A stretch of 64,000 bases of DNA, from the NCBI RefSeq assembly GCF_000721105.1, contig NZ_JOEV01000002.1, positions 434,001 to 498,000 of the forward strand, given 5' to 3'. Both the position numbers and the translations under genes were made by a program. Below are positions 27,316 to 34,929 of the stretch, in pieces (position 1 is the stretch's first letter; every line of letters starts with the position of its first letter). This stretch comes from Streptomyces cellulosae (GTDB taxonomy: Bacteria; Actinomycetota; Actinomycetes; Streptomycetales; Streptomycetaceae). The notes beneath the pieces were generated by a model. That model searched no databases. It was not told where the DNA came from and worked only from the letters and a program-made list of their open reading frames with translations.

Positions 27316-27855
27316 ATGACCGTACCCCGCACCGCCGATTCCGGCCCGGCGCTCGATCCCGCGCGCACCGCCCTCGTGCTCGTCGACCTCATGGAGCGCA
27401 TTCTCGCCCTGCCCCTGGAGCCCCGAAAGGGAGCCGAAGTGCTGTCCACCGCCCAGGAGTTGGCGGCCGCGTTCCGCTCCGTGGGCGCGTCCGTCGTCCT
27501 GGTGCGCGTCGAGCGCGCCGGTGCCGCCGAGCAGCCGCCCGGCAGTGGTCTGGCGCCGGGCCTCGCCCGGGACGGCGACGTGGAGATCGTCAAGCGGACG
27601 ATCGGCGCCTTCCAGAGCACCGGACTGGACGAGCGCCTGCGCGAACTCGGCGTCACCACACTGGTGTTCGGTGGCATCGCCACCAACCTCGGGGTGGAGT
27701 CCACCGCCCGCGCGGCCGGCGACCTCGGCTACGACCTCGTGTTCGTCGAGGACGCCATGACCGCGCTCACCGCGGCCGAGCACGAGGCGTCGGTGCGACT
27801 GGACTTCCCCCGGCTGGGCACGGTCGTGACGGCGGCCGACGTGCGCTTCGTCTGA
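27316..27855 (+). CDS. Isochorismatase-like protein lacking catalytic Cys
   Basis: A 179-residue cytosolic alpha/beta protein of the cysteine-hydrolase (isochorismatase-like) family. Asp24 in LVLVDLMERI and Lys93 in IVKRTIGAF match two of the three catalytic positions. The third, normally Cys in GIATDVCVExTA, reads GIATNLGVESTA here with Gly126. It is therefore unlikely to use the Cys-dependent amidohydrolase mechanism; true isochorismatases also lack this Cys, so a vinyl-ether or other hydrolysis is possible. It lies 19 bp after the MarR gene. The stop codon lies inside a 17-bp tandem duplication. Confidence 0.85.
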   Translation: MTVPRTADSGPALDPARTALVLVDLMERILALPLEPRKGAEVLSTAQELAAAFRSVGASVVLVRVERAGAAEQPPGSGLAPGLARDGDVEIVKRTIGAFQSTGLDERLRELGVTTLVFGGIATNLGVESTARAAGDLGYDLVFVEDAMTALTAAEHEASVRLDFPRLGTVVTAADVRFV

Positions 27856-27878
27856 GCGCTCGCTTCGTCTGAGCGCTC
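27845..27878 (+). repeat. 17-bp tandem duplication across a stop codon
   Basis: GCTTCGTCTGAGCGCTC occurs twice head to tail (27845-27861 and 27862-27878). The first copy contains the isochorismatase stop; the second repeats the last codons and the stop sequence in the 3' flank. It looks like a recent slippage event. Confidence 0.9.
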
Positions 27879-27971
27879 GCACCAACATCCCGTCCGGCGC
27901 CGCACCCCGTCCCGCACCGCACCCCCGCACCGCCGAGGCCGCGGAACGGCGTGCGGCGGGCCGAGACGGGG

Positions 27972-27988
27972 CCCCTGCGGCGCAGGGG
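27972..27988. terminator. Hairpin between convergent genes
   Basis: CCCCTGC and GCAGGGG pair around a GGC loop. The surrounding 27900-28030 is a very GC-rich block with further pairing, such as GGGGCCCC. It lies between convergent genes and may stop transcription in both directions. Confidence 0.5.
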
Positions 27989-28036
27989 GCGCTCCCCGCC
28001 GGTCGGGGCCCCGCCGCCGTGTCGCGGGGGAACCGG

Positions 28037-28921
28037 TCAGCCCTGGGCGGCCGCGGCCCGCAGGGCGATGCGGTCCTCGCCCGCGTACACGTTCATGGAG
28101 GAGCCCCGCAGGAAGCCCACCAGGGTCAGGCCCGTCTCGGCGGCCAGGTCCACGGCCAGGGAGGAGGGCGCCGAGACCGCCGCCAGCACCGGGATGCCCG
28201 CCATCACGGCCTTCTGCGCCAGCTCGAAGGAGGCCCGGCCGGACACCAGCAGGAGCGTGCGGGACAGCGGCAGGTCCCCGTTCTGCAGGGCGCGGCCGAC
28301 CAGCTTGTCGACCGCGTTGTGCCGTCCCACGTCCTCCCGTATGTCGACCAGCTCCCCTTCCTCGGTGAACAGGGCCGCCGCGTGCAGGCCCCCGGTCCGG
28401 TCGAAGACACGCTGGGCCGCGCGCAGCCGGTCGGGGAGGCTCGCGAGCAGCCCGGGATCCACGCGGACCGGAGGAGTGTCGGAGATGGGCCAGCGGGCCG
28501 TCGTCCGGACGGCGTCGAGGCTCGTCTTGCCGCACAGGCCACAGGACGAGGTGGTGTAGACGTTCCGCTCCAGCGTGAAGTCGGGCATCGTCACGTCCGG
28601 CGCGGTCCGCACGTCCACCACGTTGTACGTGTTCGAGCCTCCCCCGCTCTCGGCTCCGCTCGAGCGGGAGGGACCCCCACCGGTCGCGCCCGCGCAGTAG
28701 ACGATGTTGAGCAGGTCGGACGCGGCGGCCAGCACGCCCTCGCTCACCAGGAAGCCGGCGGCGAGCGCGAAGTCGTCGCCCGGTGTGCGCATGGTGATCG
28801 CGAGCGGTTTGCCGTTGAGCCTGATCTCCAGTGGTTCCTCGGCGACGAGCGTGTCCGCGCGGCTGGAGACCACCCCGTCCCGGATCCGGATCACCTTGCG
28901 TCGTTCCGTGACTCGTCCCAT
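28037..28921 (-). CDS. fdhD: FdhD sulfur carrier for formate dehydrogenase
   Basis: A 294-residue cytosolic protein that moves sulfur from a cysteine desulfurase to the molybdenum cofactor of formate dehydrogenase. The transfer motif CGLCGK is present (Cys127 and Cys130), along with FLVSEGVL, DVGRHNAVDKLVG and LVSGRASFELAQKA. It is the last gene of the minus-strand operon, 7 bp after the iron-sulfur subunit. Residues about 79-97 (GATGGGPSRSSGAESGGGSN) are a low-complexity insertion absent from typical FdhD, coded by a palindromic repeat that also occurs at 56583. The insertion lies in a loop before the active site, so activity is probably kept. Confidence 0.95.
   Translation of the reverse strand: MGRVTERRKVIRIRDGVVSSRADTLVAEEPLEIRLNGKPLAITMRTPGDDFALAAGFLVSEGVLAAASDLLNIVYCAGATGGGPSRSSGAESGGGSNTYNVVDVRTAPDVTMPDFTLERNVYTTSSCGLCGKTSLDAVRTTARWPISDTPPVRVDPGLLASLPDRLRAAQRVFDRTGGLHAAALFTEEGELVDIREDVGRHNAVDKLVGRALQNGDLPLSRTLLLVSGRASFELAQKAVMAGIPVLAAVSAPSSLAVDLAAETGLTLVGFLRGSSMNVYAGEDRIALRAAAAQG
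28641..28678 (+). repeat. 38-bp palindromic repeat inserted in fdhD
   Basis: This copy matches 56583-56620 at 33 of 38 positions by eye. The shared end contains TCGAGCGGGAGGGACCCCC. GAGCGGGAG near the right pairs imperfectly with the C-rich left end, so it can fold as a hairpin. It is in frame in fdhD, read on the opposite strand. Confidence 0.85.
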
Positions 28922-28928
28922 GTCCTGA

Positions 28929-29789
28929 TCAGCCCCGGTTCTGTACGTGCTGGTAGCCGAAACGGCCCTTGATGCAGAGATTGCCGTGGGTCACCGGATT
29001 GTCGTGCGGAGAGGTGACCTTCACGATCTCATTGTCCTGCACGTGCAGGGTCAGGTTGCAGCCCACTCCGCAGTACGCGCACACCGTGGTCGTCTCCGTC
29101 TGCGCCGACTCGTCCCAGGTGCCGGCCGCCCGCATGTCGAACTCCGACTTGAAGGACAGGGCCCCGGTGGGGCAGACCTCGATGCAGTTTCCGCAGTACA
29201 CGCACGCAGAGTCGGTCAGGGGCGCGTCGTGCTCGACCGCGATCCGGGCGTCGAAGCCGCGCCCCGTGACCGAGATCGCGAAGGTGTTCTGCCACTGGTC
29301 GCCGCAGGCGTCCACGCACTTGTAGCAGAGGATGCACTTGTCGTAGTCGCGCACGTACAGGTCGTTGTCGATCTTGGGTTCCTCGTCGAGGCGGGCGGCG
29401 TCCGGGCCGAAACGGTCCGGCTTGGCCTCGTACTCCTTGATCCAGTCGGCCACTTGCGGGGTGGTCGACAGATCGACCGAGGAGGCGAGCAGCTCCAGGA
29501 CGATCTTGCGGCTGTGCCGGGCGCGTTCGGTGTCGGTGCGCACCTCCATACCGGGCTCGGCCTTGCGGGAGCAGGCCGGGACGAGGGTCCTGGATCCCTC
29601 GACCTCGACGACGCAGACGCGGCAGGCGTTCTTCGGGGTGAGGGTGTCGCCCTGGCAGAGGGTCGGGATGTCCTTCCCGGCCGCCCGGCACGCGTCGAGG
29701 ATCGTCGAGCCCTCGGGGACCCTGGCCTCCTCGCCGTCGATCGTGAACTCCAGCAGCCGGCGGGGGATCCCCAGCGGTGTCACGGTCAT
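28929..29789 (-). CDS. Formate dehydrogenase iron-sulfur subunit with detached Molybdop-Fe4S4 domain
   Basis: This 286-residue protein carries only electron-transfer parts: a 2Fe-2S plant-type/NuoG-like domain (about 12-90, with CQGD and ACRVCVVE), two 4Fe-4S clusters (CILCYKCVDACG and CVYCGNCIEVCP, about 150-215), and at the C-terminus the Fe4S4 domain normally found at the start of the catalytic subunit (CAYCGVGCNL, NLCIKGRFGY, about 235-283). The catalytic gene at 31694 lacks that region, so the enzyme is split at an unusual place. AGGAG precedes the ATG. The fdhD gene follows 7 bp later. It should pass electrons from the Mo/W site to the NuoF-like subunit. Confidence 0.9.
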   Translation of the reverse strand: MTVTPLGIPRRLLEFTIDGEEARVPEGSTILDACRAAGKDIPTLCQGDTLTPKNACRVCVVEVEGSRTLVPACSRKAEPGMEVRTDTERARHSRKIVLELLASSVDLSTTPQVADWIKEYEAKPDRFGPDAARLDEEPKIDNDLYVRDYDKCILCYKCVDACGDQWQNTFAISVTGRGFDARIAVEHDAPLTDSACVYCGNCIEVCPTGALSFKSEFDMRAAGTWDESAQTETTTVCAYCGVGCNLTLHVQDNEIVKVTSPHDNPVTHGNLCIKGRFGYQHVQNRG

Positions 29790-29817
29790 GCGGCGGCTCC
29801 TGTGCGGCGATGAGCGG

Positions 29818-31662
29818 TCATTCGTACGCCCCCAGACGGTCGATGGCGGATTCCACGGCGTTCCACGCGGTCTGCCCCAGACCGCAGATCGAGGCGTCCC
29901 GCATCGCGCGGCCGACCTCCCTGAGCAGGGCGATGTCGTCGGACACGGCCGCGCCGGTGCGGCCGGCGTGCTGCGCGGCGAGCCGGTGCAGCGCCTCCTC
30001 CTGCCGCACGGTCCCGACCCGGCACGGCACGCACTGCCCGCACGACTCGTCCCGGAAGAACTCGGCGATGCGCAGGAGCAGCCGGGGGAGCGGAACCGTC
30101 TCGTCGAAGGCCATCACCACCCCCGAACCGAGCGTGGTCCCCGCCTCCCGGGTGCCTTCGAAGGTGAGCGGGATGTCCGTCTCGTCCGGCCGTACGAAAC
30201 CGCCGGCCGCCCCGCCGAGCAGCACCGCCCGCAGCCCCTCTCGCACCCCGGCCAGCTCCAGCAGCTCGCCCAGCGTCGCCCCGAACGGCAGCTCGTAGAC
30301 CCCGGGCCGCTCCACACCGCCCGAGACGCAGAACAGCTTGGGCCCGGTGGACCGCCGGGTGCCGATCGCCGCGTACGCCGGGGCGCCCATGGTCAGGATC
30401 GGCAGGACGTTGACCAGCGTCTCGACGTTGTTCTCGACCGTCGGCCTGCCGAACAGGCCCTTGTCCACCGGGAAGGGCGGCTTCGAGCGCGGCTCGCCCC
30501 GGTAGCCCTCGATGGAGTTGAACAGGGCCGTCTCCTCGCCGCAGATGTAGGCGCCCGCGCCCCGCCGGATCTCGATGTCGAAGGCGTAGCCCTGGCCGAG
30601 GATGTCGTCGCCGAGCAGACCGCGGGCGCGCGCCTGGTCGAGGGCGTGCCGCATGCGGCGGAGCGCCCGCGGATACTCCCCGCGCAGGTAGAGGTAGCCC
30701 TGGTGGGCGCCGGTCGCGTACGCCGCGATCGTCATCGCCTCGACCAGCGCGTACGGGTCGCCCTCCATGAGCACGCGGTCCTTGAAGGTGCCCGGTTCCG
30801 ATTCGTCCGCGTTGCAGACCAGGTAGTGCGGATGGTCGGGCTGGGCGGCCGTCGCCTGCCATTTGCGGCCGGTGGGGAAGGCGGCGCCGCCCCGTCCGAC
30901 CAGGCCGGAGTCGGTCACCTCGCGGATGACGCCGGCGGGGCCCAGCTCGAAGGCCCGGCGCAGGGCGGTGTAGCCGCCGTGGGCGCGGTAGTCGTCGAGC
31001 GACGACGGATCCACCACGCCGACGCGGCGCAGCAGCGTCAGTGAGGGGTCTCCTGCCTGGGGCACCGCCATCGCGGCCGGCGGTTCCTCGGGCGCCGAGT
31101 CGGGCGCGCTCGCCGCGAGGACGGCGGCCTCCACCGTCGCCGGCGCCGAGACCGCCGTACGCACCGGATCGCCGGACTTGACCGCGAGCGCGGCCGGCGC
31201 CCGTTCGCACAGGCCGAGGCAGGGGCCGCGCTCGACCGACACCCCGCTGCCCAGGCCCAGCCGTGCCTCGATCCCGGCGCACAGTTCGGACGCCCCGGCA
31301 CTCACGCACGCGAGGTCCGTGCAGACGTGGAGCACGGTCGCGGGCCGGGGCTTGACGGAGAACATCGCGTAGAAGGTGGCCACCCCGTACGCCTGTGCCG
31401 GCGGCACCGTCAGCCGCCGGCACAGGTAGTCCAGGGCGCCCTCGCTGATCCAGCCGACCCGGTCGTTGATCGCGTGCAGCCCCGGCAGCAGCAGGTCACG
31501 GCGGTCCCGGGCCGCGCGGCCGCCGCGCGCCCACCTCAGGTCGGCGGCCCTCATCCCGTCGCGGGCGGCCCCCTCCCAGGAGGACTCGGGCGGGCCCAGC
31601 AGGGCGTCGACCGCCGCCCGTTCGTCGTCCGTCGGCTTGCTGTCACCGAAGCGCAGATCCAC
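29818..31662 (-). CDS. NuoE-NuoF fusion, NAD-reducing subunit of formate dehydrogenase
   Basis: A 614-residue fusion. Residues 1-165 are NuoE-like with a 2Fe-2S site (CTDLAC then CLGLC). Residues about 205-614 are NuoF-like, with FMN/NADH sites GRGGAAFPTGRKW and GAGAYICGEETAL, and a 4Fe-4S site ESCGQCVPCR with a later Cys in CGLGQ. Such fusions serve soluble NAD-dependent formate dehydrogenases and some hydrogenases. The start is a GTG at 31662 behind GAGGTG. It lies between the catalytic gene and the iron-sulfur subunit in one operon, so its partner is not complex I. Confidence 0.92.
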   Translation of the reverse strand: MDLRFGDSKPTDDERAAVDALLGPPESSWEGAARDGMRAADLRWARGGRAARDRRDLLLPGLHAINDRVGWISEGALDYLCRRLTVPPAQAYGVATFYAMFSVKPRPATVLHVCTDLACVSAGASELCAGIEARLGLGSGVSVERGPCLGLCERAPAALAVKSGDPVRTAVSAPATVEAAVLAASAPDSAPEEPPAAMAVPQAGDPSLTLLRRVGVVDPSSLDDYRAHGGYTALRRAFELGPAGVIREVTDSGLVGRGGAAFPTGRKWQATAAQPDHPHYLVCNADESEPGTFKDRVLMEGDPYALVEAMTIAAYATGAHQGYLYLRGEYPRALRRMRHALDQARARGLLGDDILGQGYAFDIEIRRGAGAYICGEETALFNSIEGYRGEPRSKPPFPVDKGLFGRPTVENNVETLVNVLPILTMGAPAYAAIGTRRSTGPKLFCVSGGVERPGVYELPFGATLGELLELAGVREGLRAVLLGGAAGGFVRPDETDIPLTFEGTREAGTTLGSGVVMAFDETVPLPRLLLRIAEFFRDESCGQCVPCRVGTVRQEEALHRLAAQHAGRTGAAVSDDIALLREVGRAMRDASICGLGQTAWNAVESAIDRLGAYE

Positions 31663-31693
31663 CAGGTCACCTCACTCTTGAGACCAACTCGGG

Positions 31694-33619
31694 TCAGCCG
31701 ACGGTCGTCGTGATCGGCAGCTTCTCGATCCGGATCGCCGACGCCTTGAACTCCGCCGTCCCCGCGATCGGGCAGTTCGCCTCGATCGTCAGCTGGTTGG
31801 TGTCCACCTCGTCGGGAAAGTGCATGGTCATGAAGGCCAGCCCGGGCCGCAGGGCGGTGTCCACCCACACCGGCGCCCGCACCGAGCCGCGCCGCGAGCT
31901 GACCCGCACCTCCTCGCCGACGACGACCCCGTACCGTTCGGCGTCCTCCGGGCAGATCTCGATGAACTCGCCGCGGCGGAGCGGGGACGCGAAACTCCCG
32001 CTCTGCACCCCGGTGTTGTACGAGTCGAGCCGTCGGCCGGTGGTGAGCCGGATCGGATACTGCTCGTCCGTGAGGTCGACCGGCGGGTCGTGCTGCACGA
32101 GCCCGAACGGGGCAGGCCGGCCCCGTCTCTCCGGGTCCTTCTCCCACAACCGGCCGTGCAGATACGCCGGTTCGAGCCGGTCGGGATCGGGGCAGGGCCA
32201 CTGGATGCCCTGGTGCTCCTCCAGACGGTCGTACGTCATCCCGTAGTGGTCCGGCGAGACCGAGCGCAGCTCGTTCCAGACGGCCTCCGAGTCGGCGTAC
32301 TTCCAGTCGTGGCCCAGCCGCGCGGCCAGGTCGCAGATGATGTCGATGTCCTCGCGCGCCTCACCGGGCGGGGTGACCGCCCGCCGCACCCGCTGAACCC
32401 GCCGTTCACTGTTGGTCGTGGTGCCGTCCGTCTCCGCCCAGCCCGCGGTCGCGGGCAGGACGACGTCCGCCAACTCCGCCGTCTTCGTGAGGAAGATGTC
32501 CTGCACGACCAGGAAGTCGAGCTGCTTCATGCGGCGGACGGCCTGTTCGCTGTCGGCCTCCGACTGGGCCGGGTTCTCGCCGACGCAGTAGACCGCCCTG
32601 AGCGTGCCCTCCTCCATCGCCTCGAACATCTCGGTCAGGTTCATCCCGTAGTGCGGCTCGATGACCGTGTCCCACGCCGACTCGAACTTCCGCCGGGAGC
32701 CGGGGTCGAGGATGTCCTGGAAGCCGGGCAGCCGGTTGGGGATCGCGCCCATGTCGCCGCCGCCCTGCACGTTGTTCTGCCCGCGCAGGGGCTGCAGTCC
32801 GGAGGCGTAGCGGCCCACATGGCCGGTCAGCAGCGACAGGTTGATCAACGCCCGTACGTTGTCGGTGCCGTTGTGATGCTCGGTGATGCCGAGGGTCCAG
32901 CACAGCTGGGCGCGCTCGGCGCGGGCGTAGGCGTGCGCCAACTCCGTGATGGCGGCGGCCGGTACGCCCGTCACCTTCTCCGCGAGCGACAGCGTCCACG
33001 GCTCGACGAGCTTCTGGTACTCCTCGAAGTCGCTGGTCGCCCGCTCGATGAACGCCTCGTTCGCCAGGCCCGCGTGGATGATCTCGCGGCCGATCGCGTG
33101 CGCCATCGGGATGTCTGTGCCGACGTTCAGACCGAGCCAGCTCTCCGCCCACTGGGCGGTGGACGTCCGGCGCGGGTCGACCGCGTACAGGCGGGCGCCG
33201 TTCCTGATCCCCTTCAGCACGTGCTGGAAGAAGATCGGGTGCGCGAAACGGGCGTTGGAGCCCCACATCACGATGACGTCCGTGTGCTCGATCTCCTCGT
33301 ACGACGAGGTCCCACCGCCCGATCCGAAGGCGGCGGACAGACCGGCGACGCTCGGGGCGTGACAGGTCCGGTTGCAGGAGTCGACGTTGTTGGTGCCCAT
33401 CACGACCCGGGCGAACTTCTGCGCCACGTAGTTCATCTCGTTGGTGGCGCGGGCGCAGGAGAACATCCCGAACGCCCCGCGCGCCGCGTCCAGGCCCCGG
33501 GCGGCACGGTCCAGCGCCTCGTCCCAGGTGGCCTGCCGGAACGGCTCGTCGCGGGAATCGCGCACGAGGGGGTGGGTGAGCCGGGTGTAGGTCTTCGGGG
33601 TCCGGTCGCGTTTCCTCAT
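31694..33619 (-). CDS. Formate dehydrogenase catalytic subunit, Cys-type, N-terminally shortened
   Basis: A 641-residue molybdopterin oxidoreductase. Cys86 in NRTCHAPSVAG takes the place of selenocysteine at the active site, with His87 next to it. VMWGSNARFAHP, LTGHVGRYASGLQPLRGQNN, ENPAQSEAD and the C-terminal dinucleotide-binding region (RLTTGRRLDSYNTGVQSGS) are typical. The usual N-terminal 4Fe-4S domain is missing and sits at the C-terminus of the protein coded at 28929. GAGGAG lies 6 bases before the ATG, within a tandem repeat that offers several similar sites. It oxidises formate to CO2 in the cytosol, and FdhD activates it. Confidence 0.92.
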   Translation of the reverse strand: MRKRDRTPKTYTRLTHPLVRDSRDEPFRQATWDEALDRAARGLDAARGAFGMFSCARATNEMNYVAQKFARVVMGTNNVDSCNRTCHAPSVAGLSAAFGSGGGTSSYEEIEHTDVIVMWGSNARFAHPIFFQHVLKGIRNGARLYAVDPRRTSTAQWAESWLGLNVGTDIPMAHAIGREIIHAGLANEAFIERATSDFEEYQKLVEPWTLSLAEKVTGVPAAAITELAHAYARAERAQLCWTLGITEHHNGTDNVRALINLSLLTGHVGRYASGLQPLRGQNNVQGGGDMGAIPNRLPGFQDILDPGSRRKFESAWDTVIEPHYGMNLTEMFEAMEEGTLRAVYCVGENPAQSEADSEQAVRRMKQLDFLVVQDIFLTKTAELADVVLPATAGWAETDGTTTNSERRVQRVRRAVTPPGEAREDIDIICDLAARLGHDWKYADSEAVWNELRSVSPDHYGMTYDRLEEHQGIQWPCPDPDRLEPAYLHGRLWEKDPERRGRPAPFGLVQHDPPVDLTDEQYPIRLTTGRRLDSYNTGVQSGSFASPLRRGEFIEICPEDAERYGVVVGEEVRVSSRRGSVRAPVWVDTALRPGLAFMTMHFPDEVDTNQLTIEANCPIAGTAEFKASAIRIEKLPITTTVG

Positions 33620-33720
33620 ACGACGCTCCTCATACGGGCGCTCCTCATTCGACGCTCCTTATACGGGCGCTCCTCATACGGCACTCCTCATGGGGGCGCT
33701 CTTCACGCGGCGCTCCTCAG
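33612..33720 (-). repeat. Tandem repeat carrying ribosome-site-like units
   Basis: About eight degenerate units of 13-15 bp fill the gap between panE-like and fdhA genes and enter both ends. Read on the minus strand, most units contain ATGAGGAGCG, that is, a start codon and a Shine-Dalgarno core together. Confidence 0.85.
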
Positions 33721-34674
33721 CGCGAGCAGGTCCGAGATGGCGTGCACGGTGCGCAGGGTGGGCACCGGGACGCCGGTGATCTGCGCCAGTTCGACGACGG
33801 CCGCGAGCAGCACGTCGAGCTCCAGCGGCTTGCCGCGCTCCAGGTCCTGGAGCGTGGAGGTGCGGTGGTCGCCGACCCGTTCGGCGCCCGCGAGCCGGCG
33901 CTCGATGGAGACGCCGACGTCGCAGCCCAGGGCCTCGGCGACGGCCAGCGTCTCGGCCATCATGATCTCGATGACCTTGCGGGTGCCGCCGTGCAGGCAC
34001 ATCTGCCGCATGGTGGCGCGGGCCAGCGCGCTGATCGGGTTGAAGGAGATGTTGCCGAGCAGCTTGAGCCAGATGTCGTTGCGCAGATCCGGCTCGACCG
34101 GGCACTTCAGCCCGCCGGCCCGCATGGCCTCGCTGAAGGCCAGACAGCGCGCCGAGACGCTCCGGTCGGGCTCGCCGACGGAGAACCGGGTGCCTTCCAA
34201 GTGCCGTACGACACCGGGTCCTTCGAGCTCGGTCGCCGCGTAGACGACACAGCCGACGGCCCGCTCCGGTGCGAGCACCGCACTGACCGCGCCGCCGGGG
34301 TCCACGCTCTCGACGCGGTGGCCGTCGTAGGGGCCGCCGTGCCGGTGGAAGTACCACCAGGGGATGCCGTTCTGGGCGGCGATCACCGCCGTGGAGTCGT
34401 CGAGAAGGGGCTCGATCAGCGGCCCGCACGCCGCGTACGAGTGGGCCTTCAGGCCGAGGAAGACGAAGTCGACCGGCCCGATCTCGGCCGGATCGTCGGT
34501 GGCATGGGCACGGGCGGTGAAGTCGCCGCGCGGGCTGAGCACGCGTACGCCGTGCTGCCTCATGGCCGCCAGATGCGGTCCACGGGCGACGAGGTGCACG
34601 TCGGCGCCCGCACGGTGGAGTGCGGCACCGACATAGGCGCCGATGGCTCCGGCACCGAGTACTGCGACTTTCAT
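33703..34674 (-). CDS. Ketopantoate-reductase-family (PanE/ApbA) protein
   Basis: A 323-residue NADPH-dependent reductase. The Rossmann motif VLGAGAIGAYVG begins at residue 4. QNGIPWW, GCVVYAATELEGPGVVRH and LRNDIWLKLLGNISFNPISAL carry the family's catalytic Lys and binding Asn. The ATG at 34674 places the nucleotide motif right at the N-terminus. It heads the formate dehydrogenase operon and is divergent from an OFA transporter, so its substrate may be a 2-oxo acid linked to that pathway, not only ketopantoate. A GntR-type palindrome lies upstream. Confidence 0.88.
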   Translation of the reverse strand: MKVAVLGAGAIGAYVGAALHRAGADVHLVARGPHLAAMRQHGVRVLSPRGDFTARAHATDDPAEIGPVDFVFLGLKAHSYAACGPLIEPLLDDSTAVIAAQNGIPWWYFHRHGGPYDGHRVESVDPGGAVSAVLAPERAVGCVVYAATELEGPGVVRHLEGTRFSVGEPDRSVSARCLAFSEAMRAGGLKCPVEPDLRNDIWLKLLGNISFNPISALARATMRQMCLHGGTRKVIEIMMAETLAVAEALGCDVGVSIERRLAGAERVGDHRTSTLQDLERGKPLELDVLLAAVVELAQITGVPVPTLRTVHAISDLLALRSAA

Positions 34675-34731
34675 GCGAGGGAGCTCCGTTCGGTCGAGGG
34701 TACCGAGGAACTGCCGAACTCTGTCGACGAA

Positions 34732-34747
34732 ATATTGTCTACAGTAT
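34732..34747. promoter_or_regulatory. GntR-like palindrome upstream of the fdh operon
   Basis: ATATTGTCTACAGTAT is a near-perfect palindrome (one mismatch) of the GT-NN-AC kind bound by FadR-type GntR regulators. Its ACTGTAGAC core recurs before the GntR gene at 37629-37637. It lies 58 bp before the PanE-like start. Confidence 0.55.
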
Positions 34748-34929
34748 GGAGGTTGGGGCAGCAAGGGTTCGCGCAGGACCGGGGCCCCGGAAGGAAGCGG
34801 AAGGGCGCGGGAAACAGGTGCCGGGAAACCGGTCGGTAGGACCGTTCGGCGCGTCCCGGATACCGTTCATCGAACACGGTCGACGCGCCGCCTTTTCAAC
34901 TACCCGCGGACTTCCTAACGTTCGGGATC

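Noticed and set aside
31820..34243. An 807-codon open frame opposite the formate dehydrogenase genes.
   Set aside because: It is a high-GC mirror frame with no domain, start site or sensible composition, while the minus strand codes well-known families.
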